42,007 bases of DNA from Candidatus Polarisedimenticolaceae bacterium (GCA_021647945.1 JAKITT010000020.1:1-42007), one strand, 5' to 3'; numbered from the stretch's first letter, positions 33,488-42,007 are shown. The notes: a model not told the origin generated them from the letters alone. Program-made: numbers and translations.

Positions 33488-33553
33488 TATAGGGCACCTC
33501 TAGTAATTCTGGTGAGACAGATTGAGTCCATGAATTAATAGAGGTGTCCTATA
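33488..33553. repeat. 66-base imperfect palindromic element before the kam operon
   Basis: TATAGGGCACCTCTA (33488-33502) is matched by TAGAGGTGTCCTATA (33539-33553) with one mismatch, and the arms extend seven bases inward with one more mismatch, giving 22-base arms around a 22-base centre. It fills most of the gap between hrpB and aacS and is flanked by TATA. It could be a MITE relic or a long hairpin controlling the operon. The terminus resembles the repeats at 27708-27870. Confidence 0.55.
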
Positions 33554-33564
33554 GAGGCGATAAC

Positions 33565-35520
33565 ATGAGCAGACTTCTCTGGACCCCTAACAATAGACGC
33601 ATTGAACACTCAAAAATGCAGCACTTTCTCAATTTCATTAATGAGAAGGAGGGAACCCACTTTGCCTCATATAACGCCCTTTATGATTGGTCAATCAACC
33701 ACATCAGCCTCTTCTGGGGCCACCTCTTTAACTTCACTGAAATAGAGAGCAGCCACCCCTATCATCAGGTCATCGATGATCCAACAAAGATGCCGGGCGC
33801 TCAATGGTTTACTGGTGCAAAACTGAATTTTGCAGAGAATCTGCTGCGTTACCGTGATGAGCAAGCCGCCATCATCTTCAAAGGTGAAGGGACTCAACTA
33901 CAGCAACTCAGCTACCATGAACTCTACAATCAGGTGGCTCAACTCACCCACTCAATGCGAGGTTTAGGCATCACCGTAGGTGACCGAGTGGTCGGTTTTC
34001 TGCCCAACATGCCAGAGGCGATCATCGCGATGTTGGCCACCACCAGTCTGGGTGCGGTCTGGTCCTCCTGCTCACCCGACTTTGGCAAACAGGGGGTGCT
34101 GGATCGTTTTGGTCAGATCAAACCCAAACTCCTCTTCACCGCTGATGGCTACCATTTCAAAGGCAAACCGATCGACTCACTCCTTTTAGTCAGTGAGCTG
34201 GTGACTGAGATCCCATCCATCAAGCGGGTGGTTGTGGTGCCCTACCTCAATCAGTCAGCCAAGATCAGTTCCATCGATCATGCGATATTTTACTGTGACT
34301 TTAAGAGCAAAAAGAGGGATCTCACCCTCAAGTTTGCTCAGCTGCCGTTCGATCATCCGCTCTACATCATGTACAGCTCAGGCACCACTGGCCCGCCAAA
34401 ATGTATGGTGCAATCGGCCGGTGGGGTGCTGCTCAACCAGCTCAAGGAGCTGCTGTTACATACTGACCTACAGCGCAATGACACCATTTTCTACTACACC
34501 ACCACCGGCTGGATGATGTGGAACTGGCTCACCTGCGCATTGGCCACGGGGGCGACATTGGTGCTGTATGACGGTAATCCATTCCACCCCGACCCTGGCT
34601 CTCTGTGGCGATTGGCAGAGGAGACGGGCATTACGGTATTTGGCACCAGCGCAGGATATCTCTCTGCACTTCAGGCGAGTGGTTACAAACCGAGGAAGCA
34701 GGTTGATCTCAACCAACTGCGCTGCATCCTCTCAACCGGTTCACCGTTATCGGAGGAGGGGTTTGAGTTTGTCTACCGTGATATCAAGTCGGACCTACAG
34801 CTCGCCTCTATCTCCGGTGGCTCTGATCTGAATGGCTGTTTTGCCCTTGGCAATCCGATGTTGCCGGTCTACTCCGGTGAGATTCAGTGCCGTGGCCTGG
34901 GTATGAAGGTAGAGGCTTTTGATGAAACGGGTCAGCCGGTAATTGGCCAACAGGGCGAACTGGTCTGCACGGCCCCCTTTCCATCCATGCCGATCCACTT
35001 TTGGCATGATCCAGATGGCAGCAGATACCACCACGCCTATTTCGACACCTACCCCAACATCTGGCGGCACGGCGATTTTATTGAGATCAATCAACGCGGC
35101 GGCGTGATCATCTCTGGCCGGTCTGACACCACGCTGAACCCCGGCGGTGTGCGAATTGGCACGGCAGATATCTACCGTTATGTTGAGCAGCTACCCGAGG
35201 TGGCCGATAGTATTGCAGTGACACAAAGCTGGGATGACGACAACCGAATCATCCTATTTGTAGAGCTAAATAAAGGGGTTGAGCTAACTGAAAAGCTGGT
35301 CAAAAAAATCAAACAGCATCTGCGTGACCACACCAGCCCACGCCACATACCGGCCAAAATCCTTGCCGTGCCGGAGATCCCCTACACCCTCAATATGAAG
35401 AAGGTGGAGTTGGCGGTAAAGAGGACTATTCACAACCAGCCGGTGAAAAACCGTGATGCCCTACGCAACCCCGCAGCACTCGATGCTTTCCAGAATCGCC
35501 CTGAGTTGAAGGAGGCCTAA
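33565..35520 (+). CDS. aacS: Acetoacetyl-CoA synthetase
   Basis: A 651-residue acyl-adenylate-forming enzyme that converts acetoacetate, ATP and CoA to acetoacetyl-CoA. Family text includes WTPNNRRIEHSKMQHFLNFI at the start, the AMP-binding loop YSSGTTGPPKCMVQ, TTTGWMMWNW, SGGSDLNGCFA and the C-terminal HTSPRHIPAKILAVPEIPYT, with the conserved lysine in MKKVEL. ATG 33565 is preceded by AGAGGCG; GTG 33544 is in frame but less likely. It starts three bases ahead of the kdd gene, placing it in the lysine operon, where it can activate the acetoacetate released by Kce. Confidence 0.94.
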   Translation: MSRLLWTPNNRRIEHSKMQHFLNFINEKEGTHFASYNALYDWSINHISLFWGHLFNFTEIESSHPYHQVIDDPTKMPGAQWFTGAKLNFAENLLRYRDEQAAIIFKGEGTQLQQLSYHELYNQVAQLTHSMRGLGITVGDRVVGFLPNMPEAIIAMLATTSLGAVWSSCSPDFGKQGVLDRFGQIKPKLLFTADGYHFKGKPIDSLLLVSELVTEIPSIKRVVVVPYLNQSAKISSIDHAIFYCDFKSKKRDLTLKFAQLPFDHPLYIMYSSGTTGPPKCMVQSAGGVLLNQLKELLLHTDLQRNDTIFYYTTTGWMMWNWLTCALATGATLVLYDGNPFHPDPGSLWRLAEETGITVFGTSAGYLSALQASGYKPRKQVDLNQLRCILSTGSPLSEEGFEFVYRDIKSDLQLASISGGSDLNGCFALGNPMLPVYSGEIQCRGLGMKVEAFDETGQPVIGQQGELVCTAPFPSMPIHFWHDPDGSRYHHAYFDTYPNIWRHGDFIEINQRGGVIISGRSDTTLNPGGVRIGTADIYRYVEQLPEVADSIAVTQSWDDDNRIILFVELNKGVELTEKLVKKIKQHLRDHTSPRHIPAKILAVPEIPYTLNMKKVELAVKRTIHNQPVKNRDALRNPAALDAFQNRPELKEA

Positions 35521-35523
35521 ACC

Positions 35524-36576
35524 ATGAGCAAGCAACCCAAAGGCGACCCATTCGGCGCTCACCGCGTGCTTGAACCTGCCAATACATTGCCACAGGCAGC
35601 GACCAAACTGGATAACGATTTTAGCAAACACTACGACAACGAGATTCTCTGCAATGTTGATATTCTCAATATCGATGCTGCCTCCTTTACGGTGATCAAG
35701 GAGCGAGCGGCTAACGATGAGAAGAAGATCGCTGAGATCATGCTTGATATCGTTGCGACCCAGGGTAAACACCAAAACCCATGGACAGGTTCCGGCGGCA
35801 TGTTCATCGGCAGAGTGGCCAAAATCGGTGATGCATTGAAGGGCAAGATAGATCTCAAGGTGGGTGATGCCATCGCCAGTTTGGTCAGTCTCTCACTCAC
35901 CCCGCTCTCTATTGAGCAGATTAAAACGATTCACCCAGATAACGACCAAGTCGAGATCACCGGCCAAGCGATACTGTTCGAAAGCGGCCTCTGGGCCAAG
36001 CTGCCTGATGACCTGCCAGCCCCACTCTCACTGGCTATTCTTGATGTGGCAGGTGCCCCGGCACAGGTGAAAAAACTGGTCAAACCAGGTGACACGGTAG
36101 CGGTGATCGGGGCGGCGGGAAAATCGGGTCTGCTATGCTGTTATCAGGCAAAGCAAAATTGTGGGCCTGATGGAATGGTCATCGCCATTGATCAACAGGC
36201 CACCGCCGAGACGGAAGATGCCCCCTTCATCGACCACCTGATTATTCAAGCGGCCGACCATCCACTACAACTTTGGCACTGCATCGACCGCCTAACAGAC
36301 GGCAAGCTGTGCGACGTCGTCATCAGCTGCGTCTCGCGTGACAACTGCGAGATGGGCGCCATCATGTTGACCCGCCAGCACGGCACCGTCTACTTCTTCT
36401 CCATGGCCACCAGCTTCACCAAAGCGGCCCTGGGAGCAGAAGGGATTGGCAAGGATATTGAGATGATCATCGGCAATGGTTACTGCCAAGGCCATGCTGA
36501 ATTGGCACTCAATATCATTCGCCACGACCCTTATCTACGCAACATCTACCGCCGACGATACTGTCCGCAGGAGTAG
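35524..36576 (+). CDS. kdd: L-erythro-3,5-diaminohexanoate dehydrogenase
   Basis: A 350-residue NAD-dependent oxidative deaminase that converts 3,5-diaminohexanoate to 3-keto-5-aminohexanoate in lysine fermentation. The N-terminal GAHRVLEPANTLPQAATKLDN-like stretch, the MFIGRVAKIGD segment and the nucleotide-binding VAVIGAAGKSGLLCCYQAK are typical, and length matches the family. The following kamA, kamD, kamE, kal and kce fix the assignment. It begins three bases after aacS and ends 19 bases before kamA. Confidence 0.92.
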   Translation: MSKQPKGDPFGAHRVLEPANTLPQAATKLDNDFSKHYDNEILCNVDILNIDAASFTVIKERAANDEKKIAEIMLDIVATQGKHQNPWTGSGGMFIGRVAKIGDALKGKIDLKVGDAIASLVSLSLTPLSIEQIKTIHPDNDQVEITGQAILFESGLWAKLPDDLPAPLSLAILDVAGAPAQVKKLVKPGDTVAVIGAAGKSGLLCCYQAKQNCGPDGMVIAIDQQATAETEDAPFIDHLIIQAADHPLQLWHCIDRLTDGKLCDVVISCVSRDNCEMGAIMLTRQHGTVYFFSMATSFTKAALGAEGIGKDIEMIIGNGYCQGHAELALNIIRHDPYLRNIYRRRYCPQE

Positions 36577-36595
36577 CAGAGAACAGGAGCAGTTT

Positions 36596-37849
36596 ATGCC
36601 CAAGAGCAATCGAATCACCGCCTACGCCGACATTCCGGCTAAAGCGTGGAATGACTGGAAATGGCAGCTTGATAACCGCCTCACCACTGTTGAAGATGTG
36701 GTGCGCGTTCTCAATCCATCACAACAGGTCATCGATGGAATGAAGGCCGTCTCTGCTCAATTCAAACTCTCCATCACCCCCTACTACGCCAACCTCATCG
36801 ATATGCAGTCGGCACACTGCCCCATCAGAGCGCAGGCAATCCCCTCCATCGTCGAGGCCGATATCGTTGAGAGCGATATGCTCGACCCACTGGAGGAGGA
36901 TCGCGACTCACCGGTACCCGGCCTGACCCACCGCTACCCCGACCGGGTGCTGCTGCTCATCACCGATGTCTGTTCAATGTACTGCCGCCACTGTACTCGG
37001 CGGCGATTGGTCGGCCAGGAGGATCGGACCTTTGACCCCACCTTCTTCCAGCAGGCGATTGACTATATCGCCAACCATCCAGAGATCCGCGATGTGATCA
37101 TCTCCGGCGGTGACCCGCTGATGGTGAGCAATAAAAAGCTAGAGCATGTGCTGAAATCACTGCGCGCCATCTCCCATGTTGAGATCATCCGCATCGGCAG
37201 CCGCCTACCCGTGGTACTGCCGATGCGTATCACCCCATCATTGATTAAGATGATGCGCAAGTACCACCCCATCTACATCTCAACCCACTTTAATCATGTG
37301 AAGGAGATCACCCCTGAATCAGCCAAAGCCTGCACCATGCTGGCCGATGGCGGTTTCCCTATCAACAATCAGACGGTGCTACTACGTGGCGTCAACGACT
37401 GTCCACACGTCATCAAACAGCTCAACCAAAAGCTGCTCACCATCCGTGTACGCCCCTACTACCTCTACCAGTGCGACCTCTCAAAAGGGATCTCCCACTT
37501 CCGCACCTCACTCGGCCGAGGCATTCAGATTATTGAGGCGCTACGCGGCCACACCTCTGGCCTGGCGGTACCCACCTTTGTCGTTGATCTGCCCGGTGGT
37601 GGCGGCAAGGTACCGGTGATGCCGAACTACATGATCACCCGCTCCGATGACAAAGCGGTGTTGCGCAACTACGAAGGGGCAATCACTGTTTACCAAGAGC
37701 CGCACCGCTGGGAGAGCATCTGTGGACATGACCCCGCTTGTGAGCAGCAGCGATATAAATCGAAATCTGGCCCAGCCATGTTACTGGCACGCCCTCACAC
37801 CATTCTTGAGCCACAAAAGCGCAAACTCAATGCGGATGAGAAGGGGTAG
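36596..37849 (+). CDS. kamA: Lysine 2,3-aminomutase (radical SAM, PLP)
   Basis: Converts L-lysine to beta-lysine. The 417-residue product carries the radical-SAM cluster motif CSMYCRHC (C126, C130, C133), the SAM-binding ISGGDPL and the PLP lysine K338 in DLPGGGGKVPVMP. AGGAG six bases before ATG 36596 sets the start; the longer frame overlapping kdd is spurious. Length and the full N- and C-terminal domains favour catabolic KamA over the shorter EpmB, which acts on elongation factor P. It is the first committed step of the pathway encoded here. Confidence 0.95.
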   Translation: MPKSNRITAYADIPAKAWNDWKWQLDNRLTTVEDVVRVLNPSQQVIDGMKAVSAQFKLSITPYYANLIDMQSAHCPIRAQAIPSIVEADIVESDMLDPLEEDRDSPVPGLTHRYPDRVLLLITDVCSMYCRHCTRRRLVGQEDRTFDPTFFQQAIDYIANHPEIRDVIISGGDPLMVSNKKLEHVLKSLRAISHVEIIRIGSRLPVVLPMRITPSLIKMMRKYHPIYISTHFNHVKEITPESAKACTMLADGGFPINNQTVLLRGVNDCPHVIKQLNQKLLTIRVRPYYLYQCDLSKGISHFRTSLGRGIQIIEALRGHTSGLAVPTFVVDLPGGGGKVPVMPNYMITRSDDKAVLRNYEGAITVYQEPHRWESICGHDPACEQQRYKSKSGPAMLLARPHTILEPQKRKLNADEKG

Positions 37850-37851
37850 TC

Positions 37852-39402
37852 ATGCCACAGATCCCCATCAATACCCAACAGATCACAAAGAGTAAACAGC
37901 TGGCCAAAGAGATCGCTGATCAGGTACAGCTGTTTATCAACGACCACGCCTCTGTTTCAGTTGAACGCAGTGTACTGCGCCTCTACGGTGTTGATGGCAT
38001 CGACCACAATGACACCCCACTACCCAATCGATTGGTTGAGATTTTGCAGCAACAGGGGGATCTCAACGGTGGCATCTCACGCCCCTTTGCCAGTGCTATG
38101 TTGAAGTCTGGCCTCAATGCCCAGCAGACCGCAGAGCAGGTCGAACAGGGGCAGCTCAAACTCGACAATATAGCCAACTTCTCCAGCATTGAACTCGACA
38201 ACAGGGAGCAGGCGCTGGCACTCGAGGCGATCAAGGTGATGGACCGATCCAACGCCCGCAAACATGCCAAGATAGCCAAAAACCCACTGCCACCACAGCC
38301 CTGGCGTTACCTGATTGTCGCCACCGGCAACATCTATGAAGATTGCACTCAGGCGGAGTCTGCCGCCTACTCCGGTGCCGATATGATCGCGGTGATCCGT
38401 AGCACCGCTCAATCATTAATCGACTATGTACCCTACGGCCCCACCACCGAGGGTTTCGGCGGCACCTACGCCACCCAGGCCAACTTCCGCATCATGCGCG
38501 ACACGCTGGACAAGGCCTCAATCGAACAGGGCCGCCACATCCGTCTGGTCAACTACGCCTCCGGCCTCTGTATGGCGGAGATCGCCGCCTGCGCCGCCTT
38601 TGAGGACCTTGATGTTCTGCTCAACGACTCGATGTACGGCATCCTCTTTCGTGATATCAATATGCAGCGCACCTTCATCGACCAACACTTCAGCCGCCTG
38701 ATCTGCGCACGGGCCAAGATTCTGATCAACACCGGCGAGGATAACTACCTCACCACCGCCGATGCGGTCGATAACGCCCACACCGTCACCGCCTCACAAT
38801 TGATCAACGAAGCGATGGCAAAAAATGCCGGGCTGACCGATGATCTATTGGGCCTGGGCCACGCCTTTGAGATCAATCCAGAGATCGAGAACGCCTTTCT
38901 CTATGAGCTGGCCCATGCAGAGTTAGCACGCGCACTCTTCCCCGATGCACCGCTTAAATATATGCCACCGACCAAATATAAAAGCACCGACATCTTCTAC
39001 TCCCACTGCATGGACACCCTCTTCAATATGGCCTCAGTGATGACCCACCAGGGCATCCATCTAACCGGCATTCTCACCGAGGCGCTACACACCCCGCTGA
39101 TGCAGGATCGTTACAAATCGATCAGCAGCGTCAACTACGTCTTCAACGCGGCACGCGGATTGGGCGATGAACTGGAGTACAAGCAGAATGGTTTCATCGT
39201 CAAACGGGCACAGCAGGTGTTGGATGAGGCAGAAGCACTCCTGGAACGCACCAAACTGGATGGCCTGATGCAGACCATCGAACAGGGTGCATTTGGTGAT
39301 ATCAAACGACCCATGGAGGGTGGCAAAGGGTTAGAGGGGGTCTTTGAGAAGGGTGTCAACTACACCAATCCGGTGATGGATCTACTGGAGGGCAGGTCAT
39401 GA
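37852..39402 (+). CDS. kamD: Beta-lysine 5,6-aminomutase alpha subunit
   Basis: The large subunit of the adenosylcobalamin- and PLP-dependent enzyme that moves the 6-amino group of beta-lysine to C5, giving 3,5-diaminohexanoate. The 516 residues contain the TIM-barrel text of the family: YGVDGIDHNDTPLPNRLVE, YVPYGPTTEGFGGTYATQ, RLVNYASGLCMAEIA, MPPTKYKSTDIFYSHCMDT. It starts three bases after kamA and overlaps kamE by four bases (ATGA), in line with equal synthesis of the two subunits. Confidence 0.95.
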   Translation: MPQIPINTQQITKSKQLAKEIADQVQLFINDHASVSVERSVLRLYGVDGIDHNDTPLPNRLVEILQQQGDLNGGISRPFASAMLKSGLNAQQTAEQVEQGQLKLDNIANFSSIELDNREQALALEAIKVMDRSNARKHAKIAKNPLPPQPWRYLIVATGNIYEDCTQAESAAYSGADMIAVIRSTAQSLIDYVPYGPTTEGFGGTYATQANFRIMRDTLDKASIEQGRHIRLVNYASGLCMAEIAACAAFEDLDVLLNDSMYGILFRDINMQRTFIDQHFSRLICARAKILINTGEDNYLTTADAVDNAHTVTASQLINEAMAKNAGLTDDLLGLGHAFEINPEIENAFLYELAHAELARALFPDAPLKYMPPTKYKSTDIFYSHCMDTLFNMASVMTHQGIHLTGILTEALHTPLMQDRYKSISSVNYVFNAARGLGDELEYKQNGFIVKRAQQVLDEAEALLERTKLDGLMQTIEQGAFGDIKRPMEGGKGLEGVFEKGVNYTNPVMDLLEGRS

Positions 39403-40133
39403 AAGAGCCTATTAAACCCTACGGTGACACCCTCAATGACGGCATGGTGCAGCTCTCATTCACCCTGCCAGTGGAAAATGGCCCACGGGCAATGAAGGCG
39501 GCCGAGGTCTATGTCTCACAGCTTAACTTCAACAAAATATCAGTGGTTCATGCACAGAAGATCTCTGACGGCTTCACCTACTTCATGGTCTACGCCGAGG
39601 CCAACCCCTCCATCGACTACAGCACCATCGAAGCAACAGAGATGGAGTTTGAACATATGGACTTCTACACCATCAACGCACTGATCAAAGAGACCCTCAA
39701 TCGACCCCTACGCGTGGTGGGTGGCACCATCGGCAATGACGCCCATACCGTCGGCATCGACGCCATCATGAATATGAAGGGCTACAATCAAGACTATGGA
39801 CTGGAGCGTTATCCAGAGATTGATGCCGATAATCTCGGCTCACAGATCCCTTGTCAGGAGATGGTTGAGTACGCGGTGAGACACCACGCCGATGCCATTT
39901 TGGTCTCACAGACGGTGACACAGAAGGATAGCCATATCCTGCACCTTACAGAGTTGATTGATCTGTTAGATAAGCAAGGGTTACGTGACCAATATCTCCT
40001 ACTAGCCGGAGGCGCTAAAATCAGCCATGAGTTAGCAATCAAACTGGGATACGACGCCGGTTTTGGCCCTGGTACCCTACCCTCACAAGTGGCCTCACTC
40101 CTCATCACCAAAATTATTGAGCGGGCGGCATAA
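39399..40133 (+). CDS. kamE: Beta-lysine 5,6-aminomutase beta subunit (B12-binding)
   Basis: The small subunit carries cobalamin and the PLP lysine. The base-off B12 motif DAHTVG is at 114-119 with the cobalt-ligand H116, and K127 in MNMKG is the likely PLP Schiff-base lysine. An LLLAGGAKISHELAIKLGYD stretch follows, with GFGPGT as the later B12 loop. Its 244 residues are close to the usual 250-260. Activity needs a B12 cofactor; no reactivase gene is visible in the window. Confidence 0.95.
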   Translation: MKEPIKPYGDTLNDGMVQLSFTLPVENGPRAMKAAEVYVSQLNFNKISVVHAQKISDGFTYFMVYAEANPSIDYSTIEATEMEFEHMDFYTINALIKETLNRPLRVVGGTIGNDAHTVGIDAIMNMKGYNQDYGLERYPEIDADNLGSQIPCQEMVEYAVRHHADAILVSQTVTQKDSHILHLTELIDLLDKQGLRDQYLLLAGGAKISHELAIKLGYDAGFGPGTLPSQVASLLITKIIERAA

Positions 40134-40134
40134 T

Positions 40135-40446
40135 ATGAGCATAACCTCCAACAACCATCCTCACTTGGAACAGATAGCCTCCTCTCAGAGTGACGCTAAA
40201 CCGACACCTGAGAACAGTGATGATACAGCACCATTTACCCAAATTTTAGCCGGTGAAAGTAGCCTCACCCCACCAGCAAAAACTAACAGGCCCACTCAAC
40301 CCGAAGAGAGTGCAACACTCGGGCCGCCCCCATTTTCCTTGATAAATGCCCATGAGAAACAGCCCTCCCCCCCTAAAAAGGAGCAGAAGAGCCACCGCAT
40401 TGTAAAAAAGAGCCCAAAATCTGCTGGGCTTGATCTCATTGAGTAG
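40135..40446 (+). CDS. Small low-complexity protein of unknown function in the kam operon
   Basis: A 103-residue frame starting one base after the kamE stop (TAATATG) and ending 12 bases before kal. GGGCGG upstream is an acceptable ribosome site. The product is rich in Pro, Ser, Lys, Glu and Thr (GPPPFSLINAHEKQPSPPKK and a basic SHRIVKKSPKS end) and is probably disordered. There is no signal peptide, membrane segment or cysteine. I recognise no family. Its place between essential pathway genes without a gap supports expression; a scaffold or accessory role for the aminomutase is only a guess. Confidence 0.6.
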   Translation: MSITSNNHPHLEQIASSQSDAKPTPENSDDTAPFTQILAGESSLTPPAKTNRPTQPEESATLGPPPFSLINAHEKQPSPPKKEQKSHRIVKKSPKSAGLDLIE

Positions 40447-40458
40447 AGGATTTTCAAC

Positions 40459-40851
40459 ATGGAGAGTACCACCCTAAAACTTCGCCTAGGCCACCATGAT
40501 GCCCACTATGCTGGCAACCTTGTTGATGGTGCCCGTATCCTCAATCTATTTGGCGATGCCGCCACCGAACTGCTGATCCGTTACGATGGCGATGAGGGAC
40601 TGTTCCGCGCCTACAGCAGTGTCGAGTTTCTCGCCCCGGTCTACGCCGGTGACTTCATTGAGATCCACGCCAAAATCACCAAAGTGGGCAACAGCTCCCG
40701 GCAGATGAGTTTTGAGGCGTGGAAGGTGATCACCGCCAATCCCAACGCCGGTGAATCAGCTGCTGATCTACTCAGTGAACCACAACTGGTCTGCCGTGCC
40801 CAAGGCACCTGTGTCACACCCAAAGATAAACAACGTATCCACCATGACTAA
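40459..40851 (+). CDS. kal: 3-aminobutyryl-CoA ammonia-lyase
   Basis: A 130-residue hot-dog-fold enzyme that removes ammonia from L-3-aminobutyryl-CoA to give crotonyl-CoA. Family text includes [20 protein letters not shown] near the N-terminus, [23 protein letters not shown] and [15 protein letters not shown]. Size is typical. Its stop overlaps the kce start by eight bases. Assignment rests on fold and on the neighbouring kam, kdd and kce genes. Confidence 0.92.
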   Translation: MESTTLKLRLGHHDAHYAGNLVDGARILNLFGDAATELLIRYDGDEGLFRAYSSVEFLAPVYAGDFIEIHAKITKVGNSSRQMSFEAWKVITANPNAGESAADLLSEPQLVCRAQGTCVTPKDKQRIHHD

Positions 40852-41668
40852 GCCACCACTCATCATCACCTGTGCCGTGGTGGGTGCCGAACTGAGTCGG
40901 CAAGATACGCCGCACCTACCCATCACCCCACAGGAGATCGCCCAGTCAGCCATTGAGGCCGTTGCTGCCGGGGCCAGCATCATCCATTTGCATGTGCGTG
41001 ATAAGAAGGGGCTACCCTCTCAAGAGAGCAATATCTTTCGGCAGGTGAGTGAGCTGATCAAACAGGAGTGCGACTGCATTCTGCAATACAGTACCGGCGG
41101 AGCTGTTGGCACACCCGTAGAGGCGCGTTGCGCCCCACTCAAACTCAAACCGGAGATGGCCACCCTATCGATGGGCAGCATGAACTTTGGCAGAGAGATC
41201 TTCGAAAACAGCGAACAGACCATCTGCACCATTGCAAAAACACTCCAGCAATATGGCGTGGTGCCAGAGCTGGAGATCTTCGATGCTGGCATGTTGGAGA
41301 GCACCTTTCGCTATCTGAAGCGGAGTGACATCCCAGCACAGTTCCATATCGACTTCGTACTAGGCGTGCCAGGCGGTATCGGCGGTGAGGTCGAGGATCT
41401 ACTCTATCTACTAAATAAACTGCCGCCGGAACAGAGCTGGTCAGTGGCAGGGATTGGCCGTTTCCAACTCCCTCTCACCGCCCATGCGATTGCAATCGGC
41501 GGTCATGTACGTACCGGCTTTGAGGACAACATCTACTACCAAAAAAGGGTGTTGGCGACCTCTAACGCTCAGCTGGTTGAGCGGGTGGTTAATCTTGCCG
41601 GTGAACTCAATCGACCTATTGCTAGCCCCGTTGAAGCGAGAGAGATTCTGCACATCCCAGCACTTTAG
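40844..41668 (+). CDS. kce: 3-keto-5-aminohexanoate cleavage enzyme
   Basis: A 274-residue BKACE (DUF849) TIM-barrel enzyme. It condenses 3-keto-5-aminohexanoate with acetyl-CoA and yields acetoacetate and 3-aminobutyryl-CoA, without using CoA-ester hydrolysis. The zinc motif HLHVRD, the [13 protein letters not shown] start, [18 protein letters not shown] and the HVRTGFEDN segment agree with Kce. ATG 40844 overlaps the end of kal; the longer frame from 40751 lies within kal. It is the last gene of the operon; no clear terminator separates it from the convergent TPR gene. Confidence 0.94.
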   Translation: MTKPPLIITCAVVGAELSRQDTPHLPITPQEIAQSAIEAVAAGASIIHLHVRDKKGLPSQESNIFRQVSELIKQECDCILQYSTGGAVGTPVEARCAPLKLKPEMATLSMGSMNFGREIFENSEQTICTIAKTLQQYGVVPELEIFDAGMLESTFRYLKRSDIPAQFHIDFVLGVPGGIGGEVEDLLYLLNKLPPEQSWSVAGIGRFQLPLTAHAIAIGGHVRTGFEDNIYYQKRVLATSNAQLVERVVNLAGELNRPIASPVEAREILHIPAL

Positions 41669-41673
41669 GCCCG

Positions 41674-42007
41674 TTACTGGTCACAATTTTTTAAGCCCGT
41701 AATGAAATATTCTGGTAGTGAATGGTATAGCGGAAGATCTGGTAAGAGGGCAGCAAGGCGACGAGCCAATACCAACCCCTCTTTATAGTACTCTTTCGCT
41801 AGTTTGATAGTCCCATGATTTTCATTGAATTGACCAAGCTTGTGGAGTGATACCGTCAGGTCGCGCAGCGACTCGGGACTCTCGCCCAACACCCCCACCA
41901 GACGTCGGCTAAGTTCCAGGCTCTCTTCATACGCCACCTGCGCATCGCCCCAACGACCCTGCTGTTGCGATACTTTTCCTACATTGTCTAGCGATACCGA
42001 CAGATCG
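41674..42007 (-). CDS. TPR-repeat protein, partial (N-terminus beyond window)
   Basis: The last 111 residues of a tetratricopeptide-repeat protein, read from the right edge. Near-identical units are visible: DLSVSLDNVGKVSQQQGRWG, AYEESLELSRRLVGVLGESP, then DLTVSLHKLGQF and YYKEGLVLARRLAALLPDLP, with a period of about 45-50 residues. This repeat style occurs in long arrays that serve as protein-interaction scaffolds, sometimes attached to effector domains. Whatever sits at the N-terminus cannot be seen, so no function is assigned. Confidence 0.85.
   Translation of the reverse strand, partial: DLSVSLDNVGKVSQQQGRWGDAQVAYEESLELSRRLVGVLGESPESLRDLTVSLHKLGQFNENHGTIKLAKEYYKEGLVLARRLAALLPDLPLYHSLPEYFITGLKNCDQ

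Noticed and set aside
36476-36595. Extended KamA N-terminus overlapping kdd
   Set aside because: The added 40 residues are a shadow frame of kdd; ATG 36596 has AGGAG at correct spacing.
40063-40134. Earlier start for the small protein after kamE
   Set aside because: The first 24 codons lie within kamE; ATG 40135 directly after the stop is the natural coupled start.
1-42007. CRISPR array, complete insertion sequence, prophage or integrase
   Set aside because: I saw no regularly spaced direct repeats, transposase, integrase or phage structural gene anywhere in the window; the only mobile-like signals are the short inverted repeats listed.

Overview
The window reads as a chromosomal segment of a gammaproteobacterium with roughly balanced base composition. 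Housekeeping genes (pcnB, dnaX-ybaB-recR-hinT, nfo, rsmJ, mobA, hrpB) have gammaproteobacterial architecture. Interleaved are an RpfF/RpfC/RpfG-type quorum-sensing locus, a large signalling cluster and a complete lysine-degradation operon. A free-living or symbiotic sulfur-oxidising type of gammaproteobacterium would fit, but the genus cannot be read from the sequence and this is inference.

Layout. 1-5.0 kb: pcnB (cut by the left edge), tRNA-Glu(CTC), a shared two-way terminator, the hinT/recR/ybaB/dnaX group on the minus strand, tRNA-Val(CAC) and a small secreted ComEA-like DNA-binding protein. 5.0-5.29 kb: a regulatory gap with a palindromic promoter, a nested hairpin and a TATAAT box. 5.29-17.06 kb: ten same-strand, tightly packed genes forming one signalling cluster. 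They are REC-PAS, a small output module, HDOD, three histidine kinases, REC-HD-GYP-like, a REC protein, an MglA/Arf-like GTPase and a receiver fused to a PilB/GspE ATPase. 17.2-20.4 kb: gabD, nfo, rsmJ. 20.5-27.7 kb: a DSF-type quorum-sensing locus (double-REC protein, RpfG-like REC-HD-GYP, REC-REC-HPt, RpfC-like hybrid kinase, convergent RpfF-like synthase). 28.0-33.4 kb: mobA, a membrane diguanylate cyclase, hrpB. 33.5-41.7 kb: acetoacetyl-CoA synthetase and the 3,5-diaminohexanoate lysine pathway (kdd, kamA, kamD, kamE, unknown small ORF, kal, kce). 41.7 kb to the end: a TPR-repeat protein cut by the right edge.

How the parts may work together. The 5.3-17 kb cluster links several kinase/receiver pairs to a small GTPase and to a phosphorylatable type IV pilus-type assembly ATPase. 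This suggests a dedicated switch for pilus extension or surface motility. I do not recognise the whole arrangement as a described system, and it is the best candidate for something new here. The neighbouring DSF locus would synthesise and sense a cis-2-unsaturated fatty acid and, through an intact HD-GYP domain, lower cyclic di-GMP; the nearby GGDEF protein would raise it. The kam operon would turn lysine into acetoacetate and crotonyl-CoA. Its leading acetoacetyl-CoA synthetase offers an ATP-driven activation of acetoacetate in place of the CoA-transferase of fermentative clostridia.

Dispersed inverted-repeat elements sharing a 20-base terminus lie in the rpfF-mobA gap, at the 3' end of hrpB and in front of the kam operon, resembling small non-autonomous mobile elements.
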